A stretch of DNA of 48,728 bases from Eubacteriales bacterium (GCA_028705495.1 JAQWDK010000014.1:1-48728); one strand, 5' to 3'; shown: positions 24,530-33,221, numbered from the stretch's first letter. Notes: generated by a model not told the origin, from the sequence alone. Program-made: numbers and translations.

Positions 24530-26488
24530 ATGAAAAGCAAATTCACCGCACAGAAAAAGCTTCTCTCCGCAATCCTAATTATCGTTTTCACTCTTCCGAT
24601 ACTTATTTCCTGTCTGTCCATCGATTTCCCCGGTGGCAAGGAGGGCCTTTTCTCAGATGAGTACTTGCCCAAATCAGCTCTTGTCAAACTGCTTGAAAGT
24701 GATAAATACAAAAACATAACAGCGCTTCAGGAAAAGATGTCTGATTCTACTAAAGTCCAGAAAGCAGACTTTGACCTGAAGATCAATAAGCTGAGTATCG
24801 ATGAAGGTCTTGCTCTCGACGGAACTAACTCCTTAAAGGGTACGATTCACTCCGGTAATAAGAATCAGGAGCTTTCTTGTGTCGCTTCTATACTCGGCAA
24901 CGACCTTGCTTTCAATCTTAATACCAATGAGGAGAAGATGGTTGTCGAACTCCCCGAGATTCTCGATAAGTACATAGTTGTTCCTTATGATGCTGAAGGA
25001 TTAACCGAAGGGCTTCAAACAACTCTATCTCTTGAAGATATCGCGAAGATCGAAACAAATATTAACGCAATGATCGCAAAATTCACAGAGCTGACAAAAG
25101 CGGGCATACCGGATGAAAAAATTGCCACAACAAAAGGCGAGGTTGAACAAAACGGTAAAACAGTTAAAGCTGATGTCATAACCCTTGAAATAACAGAAAA
25201 AGAGCTCGGTGGCATTGTTACAGAATTCTTGAAATACATCAAATCCGATAAAGATATGATGGAGATGCTAACTCCACTTCTCTTCGATACGCTTTATATG
25301 AGTTTTGAAGAAGAAGTTACTCCAGAATCTATTATCGACAATCTAATCGAAGAAATTGCAGAGAGCGATGTTGAATTTAAAATTAATGTCGAAGCTAAGT
25401 ATGTTCGTGCAAAGCTTGTATCCCTCGACCTTGCTATAACATCACCCGATGAAGACGATGTTAAAATTGAATTTGATTACACCGAAAACAACGGCATTAA
25501 TGCATTTGCTTTTGTTATAACGGCGTACGACACAAAAACATCTCTCACTTATACCGAAGACGCAAAGAACAATGTTTATGAGCTTAAATCAAATATAAAA
25601 GATGATTATTCAGATGAAACAGTCGTCTTAAATTTAAAGATTGTTGACGATTTTAAGTTTGTATTAGGTTTTAAAACAAGCGGTCCTGATGCTATTGATG
25701 CTGAAATTACTTATGAATTTAAGAATGTAACTGAAACTTCTGCAGAATTCCAATTCAAGTTCATAGTAGTCGATATGCTTGATATTGACCTGAATACAAA
25801 AGTTGAAGTTCTCGACAGCTATAATTTCGAGATGCCTAGCACAAGCGCTGAAAATGCTTATGATGTAACAGATGAGTTTGATATGGAAGAAGTTATGACA
25901 AAGCTTATTGAAGAATTCGAGTGGCTTGAAGACTTCTTCGGCGGCGATATTTCACCAATCCCAGATCGCATCGTCTCATTTGACACGATTTCGGAATACA
26001 ACACAGAAGGCGCTCTTCTCGAATCGCAGTACGACGTTATATTTGATGGCAATGGCGGTTTTTCTGCTATGTCCAATAGCGGTGGTATGATATCGTACGA
26101 TGTTGATAACGGAAAAATAATGTATTTCAAAAACGATTTCTTTAATGAAATCAGTATCACATTATATCATGACGGACAAAATTGGTATGATGTCGATTTT
26201 GAAAATAGCGTAATGAAAAAAACTGAGGTAGAGGATCTCGAATTCCCTGAAGTAATGCTCTTCAACGATTACGCAGAGTTCAAAACCTCTGGCTACGCTT
26301 ATGTCGACAGTGTAAAAGTTGTCTATGAAAAATATTATTACGACGCAACCGAAAAAGAAGTGTTCTATATATTTGACGAACAAGGTAATGCACTGTACCT
26401 CTATGACGGTATCACTGTATATGACGTGATGATTTACGAAACAACAGATTTTTCTATCTACGATTTCAGTGGTTTCACAATAGAGTAA
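24530..26488 (+). CDS. Large lipoprotein of unknown function (652 aa)
   Basis: The N-terminus is a lipoprotein signal with lipobox LISC (Cys28), so the mature protein should be tethered to the outer face of the membrane. Residues about 60-440 are an alpha/beta region rich in Lys/Glu/Asp with repeated two-strand patterns (VQKADFDLKINKLSIDEG, DVEFKINVEAKYVRAKLVSLDLAI). Residues about 480-650 are Tyr/Asp-rich strands (RIVSFDTISEYNTEGALLESQYDV, YEKYYYDATEKEVFYIFDEQG). The strand patterns suggest LolA-like or beta-sandwich folds, but I recognise no family. It is monocistronic, with a consensus promoter and a bidirectional terminator. Confidence 0.75.
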   Translation: MKSKFTAQKKLLSAILIIVFTLPILISCLSIDFPGGKEGLFSDEYLPKSALVKLLESDKYKNITALQEKMSDSTKVQKADFDLKINKLSIDEGLALDGTNSLKGTIHSGNKNQELSCVASILGNDLAFNLNTNEEKMVVELPEILDKYIVVPYDAEGLTEGLQTTLSLEDIAKIETNINAMIAKFTELTKAGIPDEKIATTKGEVEQNGKTVKADVITLEITEKELGGIVTEFLKYIKSDKDMMEMLTPLLFDTLYMSFEEEVTPESIIDNLIEEIAESDVEFKINVEAKYVRAKLVSLDLAITSPDEDDVKIEFDYTENNGINAFAFVITAYDTKTSLTYTEDAKNNVYELKSNIKDDYSDETVVLNLKIVDDFKFVLGFKTSGPDAIDAEITYEFKNVTETSAEFQFKFIVVDMLDIDLNTKVEVLDSYNFEMPSTSAENAYDVTDEFDMEEVMTKLIEEFEWLEDFFGGDISPIPDRIVSFDTISEYNTEGALLESQYDVIFDGNGGFSAMSNSGGMISYDVDNGKIMYFKNDFFNEISITLYHDGQNWYDVDFENSVMKKTEVEDLEFPEVMLFNDYAEFKTSGYAYVDSVKVVYEKYYYDATEKEVFYIFDEQGNALYLYDGITVYDVMIYETTDFSIYDFSGFTIE

Positions 26489-26501
26489 TCTTCACCAAAT
26501 T

Positions 26502-26533
26502 AAAAGACCGCGGCTGGATAACCGCGGTCTTTT
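26502..26533. terminator. Bidirectional terminator
   Basis: AAAAGACCGCGG (26502-26513) pairs with CCGCGGTCTTTT (26522-26533). It lies between two convergent genes, 14 bases after the lipoprotein stop and 10 bases from the PduL stop. Confidence 0.9.
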
Positions 26534-26542
26534 GTTATAAAG

Positions 26543-27124
26543 TTAATCTGTGATTATCTCGCCGTAAATTTCACCGAAAGCTGCGGCTGCATTTGATTCA
26601 TCTGTGTCTATATGCATCGCCGGTGCGAACTTTTCGCTGACACGGATAACGGTATCGCAGAAAATAACACTGCGTGAGCTGTTTACCTTAACCGAAACCA
26701 CCTGCTGATCTTTTACGCCGAATTCCTCAGCGTTCTTAGGTGTCATGTGTATATGTCTCTGTGCAACTATTACGCCCTCAGCAACTTCAACTTCACCTGC
26801 AGGTCCGACAATTTTACAAGGAGCGGATCCTGTGATATTGCCCGACTCACGAACTGGCGGGTTTAAACCGAGTGTTCTTGCATCTGTATAGGAAACTTCG
26901 ATTTGAGTTGCTTTTCTTGTAGGGCCGAGTATGCTTACACCCTTGATTGTATTTTTCGGACCGACAACGTCAACTCTCTCAACGCATGCGTACTGTCCGG
27001 GTTGAGAAAGCTCCTTCTTCGGTGTAAGTTTGTGATCCTTACCAAACAGTATTTCGAGGTCTGCTTCGGTGACATGAACATGCCTTGCCGATGTTTCAAC
27101 TAAAATCATCTTTTTTTGCGCCAT
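26543..27124 (-). CDS. pduL: Phosphate propanoyltransferase, PduL type
   Basis: 193 residues. PduL-type phosphotransacylases interconvert acyl-CoA and acyl phosphate (acetyl or propanoyl), with two zinc ions held by histidines. Both conserved His clusters are visible: TSARHVHV near the N-terminus and AQRHIHMTP in the middle. The family segments LSQPGQYACVERV, GPTRKATQIEVSYTDAR and the C-terminal MHIDTDESNAA are also present. The short N-terminal extension lacks an obvious encapsulation peptide, and no microcompartment genes are nearby, so this is probably the housekeeping acetate-forming enzyme. It is a single gene facing the 652-aa lipoprotein gene. The ATG follows GAAGGATG. Confidence 0.92.
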   Translation of the reverse strand: MAQKKMILVETSARHVHVTEADLEILFGKDHKLTPKKELSQPGQYACVERVDVVGPKNTIKGVSILGPTRKATQIEVSYTDARTLGLNPPVRESGNITGSAPCKIVGPAGEVEVAEGVIVAQRHIHMTPKNAEEFGVKDQQVVSVKVNSSRSVIFCDTVIRVSEKFAPAMHIDTDESNAAAAFGEIYGEIITD

Positions 27125-27325
27125 TTTTCTTCATCCTTCTATGTTGTTTTTTATTATTGATAAAATTATCGTCTATTCCTATACCATTATAATACTAAAA
27201 CAGCAATAATTAAATATTAATTTTTAAACAATTTTTTATTTTCATTCAGTTTATTGAATTATCCCGACTTAGTACTCGCTTTTTTTAATCACTTATAATA
27301 TAATAAAAAGCGAAAGGTTAACATC

Positions 27326-28498
27326 ATGGAAATAAAATTCAACAGTGTAAAAAAAGCAGCTTTACTTGTATCGGTTTTGTTGACGATAAACATTATTTTA
27401 TCCAGTTGTATCAGCGATGATACAAAAAGCATATCTGATACGAGCGAGAGCAATCCGGAGGTTTCAATTTTGATTACAGAAAAGACTATACCAATAACAA
27501 AAGAGAATGTCAAATTTATCGGCCGTGTAGCTCAGGGTGAAAACGATCTTTGGTATATGGATTGGACGAACACGGGTATCGAATTCACCTTTACTGGCAC
27601 GGACGCATACCTGGAAATGGGGCCTGTCAATGCCGCCGCAAATAACAACCCTTGTTATCTCGTTTATGTAGATGACGGCGAGCCAAGACGAATCGACGAG
27701 CTGACAAGCTTCAGTAGGCAAGTTCTGGCGCAGTCGCTGCCTTTCAGTGAACACACAATTAGAGTCATAAAAGTCACCGAAAGCACTGGTACACCTGTCA
27801 CAATGGGTGATATAACAATTTATAGCTCGGAGCCAAAGGAACCTCAACTTTTGCCACCGCAGGCGGCTTCCGAAAGAAAGATACTTTTCTTCGGCGATTC
27901 AATCACCGCAGGTTATGGCAACCTCGGGAAGCCCGACAACAAGACCTTTTACACCTATGAACAAGATGGAACTCAAACATACGCCGCTCTTGCTGCTGAT
28001 TCGTTTTCAGCTGATGCTCATTTCGTATGCATATCGGGTAGAGGTGTGTATCAAAGCCTCGACGGAAGTTTTGATAATGTAATTCCGTCCTATATAAACA
28101 CAGCCGTTCCTTCGCTGAATCTCGCTTGGGATTCTTCCGATTTTACACCTGATCTTATTGTTGTCAATCTCGGAACAAATGATGCTTGGATGGGTGTAAC
28201 AGCTGATAAATTTATTGAAGCAGCGCGTAACTTCCTTATAACATTAAGGGAAACATATCGTGACTCTAAAATTCTCTGGTGCTTTGGCATGATGGGCAAT
28301 TACTATGACGGCCATCTCTCAAAGCTTATAGATGAATTCAACGCTGAATATGGCAATACCTATTTTCTTGTTCTCGAAACCGTCTCTGTTTTCTCTGCCG
28401 AAGAGGGTGGCGCAAACGGTCATCCGAATGTTTCCGCACATCAAAAGAGAGCCTCCGCTCTCAGCGAAAAGATAGCAGAAATAATGGGCTGGGACTAA
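27326..28498 (+). CDS. CE2-like carbohydrate esterase (lipoprotein, SGNH fold)
   Basis: 390 residues with a lipoprotein signal (lipobox LSSC, Cys28). Residues about 55-175 form a jelly-roll domain (FIGRVAQGENDLWYMDWTNTGIEFTFTGTDAYLE), and residues about 185-385 the SGNH domain. The latter has ILFFGDSITAGYG with the nucleophile Ser, VVNLGTNDAW, and GHPNVSAHQKRA with the catalytic His. A jelly roll followed by SGNH is the CE2 acetylxylan esterase/deacetylase architecture, so it probably deacetylates plant or host polysaccharides at the cell surface. AAAGG precedes the ATG, and TATAAT lies at 27294-27299 without a clear -35 box. Confidence 0.85.
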   Translation: MEIKFNSVKKAALLVSVLLTINIILSSCISDDTKSISDTSESNPEVSILITEKTIPITKENVKFIGRVAQGENDLWYMDWTNTGIEFTFTGTDAYLEMGPVNAAANNNPCYLVYVDDGEPRRIDELTSFSRQVLAQSLPFSEHTIRVIKVTESTGTPVTMGDITIYSSEPKEPQLLPPQAASERKILFFGDSITAGYGNLGKPDNKTFYTYEQDGTQTYAALAADSFSADAHFVCISGRGVYQSLDGSFDNVIPSYINTAVPSLNLAWDSSDFTPDLIVVNLGTNDAWMGVTADKFIEAARNFLITLRETYRDSKILWCFGMMGNYYDGHLSKLIDEFNAEYGNTYFLVLETVSVFSAEEGGANGHPNVSAHQKRASALSEKIAEIMGWD

Positions 28499-28540
28499 AA
28501 GCGCGCTTTGTGCATAAAACACTTTCATCACGAATAAAAT

Positions 28541-28619
28541 AGAGGAGTAAGGTGTCACCTTGCTTTAGAGGAGTAGTGTTTTGCGCTGTTCCAAAGGAGT
28601 AAAGTTTCGCTTTACTCCT
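28541..28619 (+). repeat. Three tandem GGAGTA-type imperfect repeats with hairpins
   Basis: Three units of about 26 bases each begin GGAGTA (28543, 28569, 28596) and carry small stems such as AAGGT/ACCTT. The last unit forms a perfect hairpin, GGAGTAAAG (28596-28604) with CTTTACTCC (28610-28618). It lies between the esterase gene and the NodB-like gene; function unknown. Confidence 0.6.
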
Positions 28620-28646
28620 CTATATTTATTGAAAGGAAAGTCGGCT

Positions 28647-29366
28647 ATGAAATTCTATGTTTATAACCTCCGTCACAGGAACAAGAATATTATTAAGCTC
28701 TTAGCCTTTCTTGCTGTGTTTTCGGTTGTATTTATTTTGCTTTTTAGGGACAATAATAAAGATACCGATCTCGCTGTTTTCAATCCGATTCAAAACGTCT
28801 CGACAGACAAAGAAATTTACTCCATCACCGCTTCTCTTGATGGAAGTGCTCAGTTGACCGACTTTCGCACTTTTCTTGATGTTGCAAATGGACTGAATGT
28901 CAAAATAACTTTTTTCGTATCAGAAAACTTTTTTAACGGAAATGTCGATACAATAAAGGAAATAATGAAATATTCTCACGAAGTGGGGTATCTTATAGAA
29001 AAGGATACTTCTGCTATGAACAGAACCGATGCGATGCGATATCTTGCCAAACTCAACGACAACTTTTATAAGAAATGCGGCAAATACCCGAAGTATATAA
29101 GATATGTAAATGAAAAAGATAAAGCAGGTCAACTTTTTGGTGTAATGGCAGCTTTCGGTCAGTACAATATCGCGGAAGGCAGGTACGGAAAAGCGGAAGC
29201 TGGTTCTCTTGTTGATATCGGCAGAATAGACGGAACATCATCGGCTAAGCTGATAACAGTTGTGACCGAAGCGGTGAATGCAAAGCTCACAAGCGTTTCC
29301 CTAAAAGACCTGCTCTACAATGTCGATATACCCGCTGACACCGCAGGCACCCAGGGACCAGGTTGA
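28647..29366 (+). CDS. Membrane-anchored degenerate polysaccharide deacetylase (NodB-like)
   Basis: 239 residues from the ATG at 28647, chosen because GAAAGGAAAG precedes it; the longer frame runs back through the repeat. One N-terminal membrane helix (KLLAFLAVFSVVFILLF) is followed by a domain aligning with NodB deacetylases: ITASLDGSAQLTDFRTFLDVANGLNVKITFFVSENF, then EIMKYSHEVGYLIEKD, and CGKYPKYIRY. The catalytic Asp-Asp reads Asp-Gly, and the metal-binding His-x3-His region (SH-EVG-x-H) has lost its second and third His. The enzyme is thus predicted to be inactive. A sensing or binding role is possible. The C-terminus ends PADTAGTQGPG. Confidence 0.65.
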   Translation: MKFYVYNLRHRNKNIIKLLAFLAVFSVVFILLFRDNNKDTDLAVFNPIQNVSTDKEIYSITASLDGSAQLTDFRTFLDVANGLNVKITFFVSENFFNGNVDTIKEIMKYSHEVGYLIEKDTSAMNRTDAMRYLAKLNDNFYKKCGKYPKYIRYVNEKDKAGQLFGVMAAFGQYNIAEGRYGKAEAGSLVDIGRIDGTSSAKLITVVTEAVNAKLTSVSLKDLLYNVDIPADTAGTQGPG

Positions 29367-29410
29367 AGAGTATACATAAATTCGAAGGATAGTAAAGGAA
29401 TTAAATAAGT

Positions 29411-29857
29411 ATGGAAAAAGTGCTGTTAGTCGGTTTTGGGAAACAATTTACGCAGAGAGCATCGTCTGTTATAAACGCGGAGATTTATTCATCTCCTAAG
29501 GAGAACACCCACTACATCATCACAGCAGTTGGGGAGCTGAAGCGGCTTCCCTCTTTTTCATGCGATACAAAGTATCTGCTTTACCACGAAGGCTTTTCAA
29601 AAAGCGAAGAAATCAAAGCAGAACATGCCCTGCTCTGCGGTATGAGCTCGTCCTGCGATTTTACGCTGTCAAGTACGGGCATATCCCCGGTGGATGGTAA
29701 GGATTCCGATGAGGTTCCAAGAGCTGTGCTTGCCTTTGGAAAAAGTGCCGAGGTTGAATTTGCGCAAGAAATTGCCTTTGATTCCCACATAGGTATGTCC
29801 CCTTATGAGAACATCGTACTCGAAACAATAAAATATTTGCTCGAGGCAACTGACTAA
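29411..29857 (+). CDS. Hypothetical protein (148 aa)
   Basis: The product starts MEKVLLVGFGKQFTQR, then alternates short strands and helices (YIITAVGELKRLP, TKYLLYHEGFSKSEEI, RAVLAFGKSAEVEFAQEIAFDSHIG) consistent with a small Rossmann-like alpha/beta fold. No motif identifies a family. It lies 44 bases after the NodB-like gene on the same strand with an AAAGGAATT ribosome site, so the two are probably cotranscribed. Codon use matches its neighbours. Real but unassigned. Confidence 0.65.
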   Translation: MEKVLLVGFGKQFTQRASSVINAEIYSSPKENTHYIITAVGELKRLPSFSCDTKYLLYHEGFSKSEEIKAEHALLCGMSSSCDFTLSSTGISPVDGKDSDEVPRAVLAFGKSAEVEFAQEIAFDSHIGMSPYENIVLETIKYLLEATD

Positions 29858-29912
29858 AGTCAAAATTTCTTTAATTTTTCCCATATTTTTGAAGATAATT
29901 GTCAAAACGGGG

Positions 29913-29941
29913 TTGACAAATGCAAAACTATCTAATAAAAT
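29913..29941 (+). promoter_or_regulatory. Promoter of the oxidoreductase-kinase pair
   Basis: TTGACA (29913-29918), a 17-base spacer and TAAAAT (29936-29941). Confidence 0.82.
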
Positions 29942-29981
29942 AGAAGGGTAAATTACATCCGGCCCCCGAAAGATGCTAAAA

Positions 29982-30980
29982 ATGCAAAATAAAAATAAAA
30001 TTCGCTTCGCAACCATCGGCACAAGCTGGATTTGCGAAGAATTTATTGAAACAGCAAAAACCTTTAGCGAAATTGAGATTTACGCTGTTTATTCACGAAA
30101 TACGGACCGTGCCAAAAACTTTTCCGAAAAACACGGTGCAGTAAAACATTACTCTAACCTTGAGGAAATGGCGTCCGATCCACTTATAGACGCCGTTTAT
30201 ATAGCCAGTCCTAACTCACACCATGCACTCCAGTCGATTCTCTTTATGGAACATGGAAAAGCAGTTTTTTGCGAAAAGCCGATAGCGTCTAATTTTGGGG
30301 AATTCACTGAAATGAGAAGCTGCGCTGAGAAAAAAGGCGTTTTGTTAATGGAAGCCTATAAATCAATGCTGATGCCCGGTCTCCTTGCGGTCAGGGATAA
30401 CCTGCGCAAACTTGGGCGAATTCGCAGTGTTTTTGCTGTGTTTTCAAAGTATTCGTCAAGATATGACGCTCACTTAAGAGGCGAAAATGTCAACACCTTT
30501 AAAGCGGAGTTTTCGGGTGGTGCGGCGGTAGATCTCGGAGTCTACTGCATTTATCCGGTGCTCTATATGTTCGGCGTACCGACCTTAGTCAAATCTGTCG
30601 GTGCGATCGTACCCGGTGGTGTCGATGCGACGGATGCGGTTATTATGCAATACGACGACTTTGTCGCTTCATTGCTGTTCTCGAAGGTGTCGGACTCGTA
30701 CCTTCCATGTGAGATACAGGGCGAAGATGGGACAATGGTCATTGACAGATTTAATATACCTGAGAATATAGAAATCGTTTACAAAAACGGAAGTAGAGAA
30801 AAGCTTAATTTTACACAGCGTGAAGATAGCATGTGTTATGAAATCGAAGAGTTTATCAGATGCTATCTCGAAAACAAAGAACCGAAAGTAAACACCCTTT
30901 CCCTATCAGCCGAGGGAATAAAAGTGCTCGACGAGATAAGGCGCCAAATCGGCGTTGTTTATCCGGCTGATGAAGCGTGA
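29982..30980 (+). CDS. Gfo/Idh/MocA-family NAD(P)-dependent oxidoreductase
   Basis: 332 residues. The N-terminal Rossmann domain starts IRFATIGTSWICEEFI, a somewhat altered GxGxxG fingerprint. The hallmark EKP motif is in AVFCEKPIAS after SPNSHHALQ. The substrate domain has GGAAVDLGVYCIYPVLYMFG, corresponding to the GGG-x3-D-x-G/H catalytic region. The family oxidises or epimerises sugars, inositols or amino sugars; the substrate cannot be assigned. The ATG at 29982 is spaced correctly after GAAAG, while the ATG at 29973 is too close. It precedes a kinase-like gene by about 40-50 bases, suggesting a joint sugar pathway. Confidence 0.87.
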   Translation: MQNKNKIRFATIGTSWICEEFIETAKTFSEIEIYAVYSRNTDRAKNFSEKHGAVKHYSNLEEMASDPLIDAVYIASPNSHHALQSILFMEHGKAVFCEKPIASNFGEFTEMRSCAEKKGVLLMEAYKSMLMPGLLAVRDNLRKLGRIRSVFAVFSKYSSRYDAHLRGENVNTFKAEFSGGAAVDLGVYCIYPVLYMFGVPTLVKSVGAIVPGGVDATDAVIMQYDDFVASLLFSKVSDSYLPCEIQGEDGTMVIDRFNIPENIEIVYKNGSREKLNFTQREDSMCYEIEEFIRCYLENKEPKVNTLSLSAEGIKVLDEIRRQIGVVYPADEA

Positions 30981-31031
30981 AATTTGCGCTCAGAACTAAA
31001 AAAGCCGCTTTGCGGCGGAATGAGTATTGTG

Positions 31032-32159
31032 ATGAGAGACAAACTTATTGAAATCTGCAGAAAATTTATGGTAGAAGGCGACTGTATCGATTGGCGGCAA
31101 ATAACCAATGGGCTAATTAATGACAGCTATTGGGTTGAATTCCGTAAGGGGCAAAAAGACAGACAGTTCATCGTCCAAAGACTCAATATCAGCGTTTTTA
31201 AGGACCCTGAAAAGGTGATGAGCAATATTGAACGAATCACTGACTTCATTAAAAGTAAGTACATAACATCCGGTATGCAAGGAAGTCGTTCATATATGAC
31301 CTTCTATCCCACAAGCGACCATAAATACTACTTCTTAGACACAAACGACTCCGGTGCTGAAAGCTATTGGAGAATCAGCCGCTATATAGAAAATTCAATC
31401 GTTGTCGATCAAACTAACGACCCTGAAATTATACGCGAAATAGGTCATGCATTCGGTAAATTTCAAGCGGACTTAGCCGACTTCCCTGCTGAGACTCTTT
31501 ATGAGACTATCCCCAACTTCCATTTCACCCCGTCAAGATACTTAGACTTCAAAAAAGCGATTAGGAATGCTAACCACGAAAGAATGGCGGCTGCACACGA
31601 CACAGTGGAAGCGCTGCTCGAACTTGAAGATAAGGCTTGCCTGCTTTCAAATATGACGCTTGAGGGCAAGATACCCTACAGGGTTACTCACAACGACGCT
31701 AAATGTAACAATGTAATGCTTGACGAAGACACAAAAAAAGCTCTCTGCGTTATAGACCTTGACACTGTTATGCCCGGCATTATAATGCACGACTTTGGAG
31801 ACGGAGCTCGGTATATCTGTAGCACTGCGGCGGAGGATTCGAGAGATCTTGATAGCGTTAAAATCGACATCAGAAAATTTAAAGCCTACACAGAAGGATT
31901 CCTAACCCCACTAGGCGAGTCCCTTACTCATACTGAAAAAGAATACCTCGCCTATAGTGTTTTTGTTATGGCGACGGAGCTTTCAGTCAGGTTTATGACA
32001 GACTACCTAAACGGCGATATCTATTTCAAGAAAACCTATTCCGACCACAATCTCGCCCGCGCGAAATGTCAGCTTAAGCTTGCTGAAAGCGTGCTCAAAA
32101 ACCTCGACACAATGAACGCGATAGTAGATGAAAACACAAAAGTAGTTATGGCAATATAA
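31032..32159 (+). CDS. Aminoglycoside-phosphotransferase-fold kinase, NahK-like
   Basis: About 375 residues with a choline/aminoglycoside kinase fold. The ATP-binding lobe has ITNGLINDSYWVEF and FIVQRLNISVF. The catalytic loop is VTHNDAKCNNVMLD with the Brenner-type Asp and Asn, followed by the metal-binding VIDLDTVMPGIIMHDFGDGAR. These segments closely resemble N-acetylhexosamine 1-kinases (NahK), which make hexosamine 1-phosphate for salvage; that substrate is inferred from resemblance only. Start sites at 31020 and 31032 are both possible; GGCGGA ends at 31019, favouring 31032. The gene is likely cotranscribed with the upstream oxidoreductase. Confidence 0.78.
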   Translation: MRDKLIEICRKFMVEGDCIDWRQITNGLINDSYWVEFRKGQKDRQFIVQRLNISVFKDPEKVMSNIERITDFIKSKYITSGMQGSRSYMTFYPTSDHKYYFLDTNDSGAESYWRISRYIENSIVVDQTNDPEIIREIGHAFGKFQADLADFPAETLYETIPNFHFTPSRYLDFKKAIRNANHERMAAAHDTVEALLELEDKACLLSNMTLEGKIPYRVTHNDAKCNNVMLDEDTKKALCVIDLDTVMPGIIMHDFGDGARYICSTAAEDSRDLDSVKIDIRKFKAYTEGFLTPLGESLTHTEKEYLAYSVFVMATELSVRFMTDYLNGDIYFKKTYSDHNLARAKCQLKLAESVLKNLDTMNAIVDENTKVVMAI

Positions 32160-32317
32160 AAAATATTGTAGCAAATTCAGTTTATGGTTTGATACAATTA
32201 ATAGATGCCAAAGAAAAACGTGCATCAAACGAAAAGAAGCTGTATTTTCCATGAACAATATATACTCAAAAGCACAATTTATTTAGCAGAATTAGCTGTC
32301 AAAAAAGAGAGTTTGTG

Positions 32318-32346
32318 TTGACAAAGAGGTTTTGAAAGTGTATAAT
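32318..32346 (+). promoter_or_regulatory. Promoter of the 265-aa surface protein
   Basis: TTGACA (32318-32323), a 17-base spacer and TATAAT (32341-32346): a perfect consensus promoter about 50 bases before the start. Confidence 0.92.
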
Positions 32347-32396
32347 ATTATTTACAAAAGATTTTCATTCTTTTGACTAATAAAAGGAGAATTAAT

Positions 32397-33194
32397 ATGA
32401 AAAAGAAATTATCGCTCGTCACAGCACTTGTTATGACCCTCTTCTTAATGCTAAGCTTTTCGGTTGCCGCCGCTTTCACGGCTCCTGATTACGATCCTGC
32501 TAACACCACCGGAGACATCGGACTTATGCTCGCCAACAACATCGAATTTGAGGGCGTCGTAGGAATCCAGACGACCGGTACGTTCAATTCAGCTTGGAGA
32601 ACCGCTGTTCTTTTTGAACTCGACTCCGAGACCGGCGCTTATAAAGCGATTGAAACCTTCCCCGCCGGCGGAACCGGCCCGGACTGGACCATCGGTGATA
32701 ACCAGTTTGTTGTCGAAGCTAACGGCGGTAACAACTGGCCTGAACTTTTCGCTTCCGCAACTGGCGACGAATGGTATTACGACTCCAACAACATGCAGGG
32801 GATTCCTTATAAAGATTGCCCGAACTTTATCAACGACAAAGAGCAAGCTTGGGGCACAGTTCTTGCAAGTGTCCAGGTGGGCGACCTTTATCACCTCGTT
32901 GGTGTTGACCCTGCCAATGCTATTATCATCGCCAATTATCCGGTCGACGAAACCTATGCCCACATAACTAACAATGCAGATTACGTAACATATTCCTACC
33001 TGACTCCGTATATCGAAGGCGTAACAGACACAACATCCAAAACAGTTGTCCCGATTGAAAGCCAGTCTGAAACCTCCGATAACGGTGAAAGCCAGTCTGA
33101 AACCCCCGATACCGGTGACAGCAGAATAATCGTCCTCGCTGTTTTATTTGTAGTCGCTCTCGCAGGCACCGTAGTTGTTGTAAAGAAAAGATAA
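32397..33194 (+). CDS. Secreted protein with TPDTGD tail (265 aa)
   Basis: The ATG at 32397 follows AAAGGAG. Residues 1-23 are a signal peptide. Residues about 30-205 form one domain: NIEFEGVVGIQTTGTFNSAWRTAVLFELDSETGAYKAIETF, then QFVVEANGGNNWPELFAS, ending VQVGDLYHLVGVDPANAIIIANYPV. By eye this aligns with the second unnamed module of the 984-aa surface protein (FAWRRVVVFKYDDD, TNTGNDYPGLWAG, VAGDEIYLYNINID), so the two probably share a fold. Two ESQSET repeats lead to TPDTGD, a hydrophobic segment and VKKR, the same type of wall anchor. Function is unknown; it is a free-standing version of the module. Confidence 0.78.
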   Translation: MKKKLSLVTALVMTLFLMLSFSVAAAFTAPDYDPANTTGDIGLMLANNIEFEGVVGIQTTGTFNSAWRTAVLFELDSETGAYKAIETFPAGGTGPDWTIGDNQFVVEANGGNNWPELFASATGDEWYYDSNNMQGIPYKDCPNFINDKEQAWGTVLASVQVGDLYHLVGVDPANAIIIANYPVDETYAHITNNADYVTYSYLTPYIEGVTDTTSKTVVPIESQSETSDNGESQSETPDTGDSRIIVLAVLFVVALAGTVVVVKKR

Positions 33195-33221
33195 CAGATT
33201 CTACCGTAAAAAAGAACTAAC

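Noticed and set aside
27276..27312. CGCTTTTT/AAAAAGCG inverted repeat before the CE2-like esterase, considered as an operator
   Set aside because: It is mostly homopolymer A/T in very AT-rich DNA and brackets the -10 box without a recognisable regulator motif.
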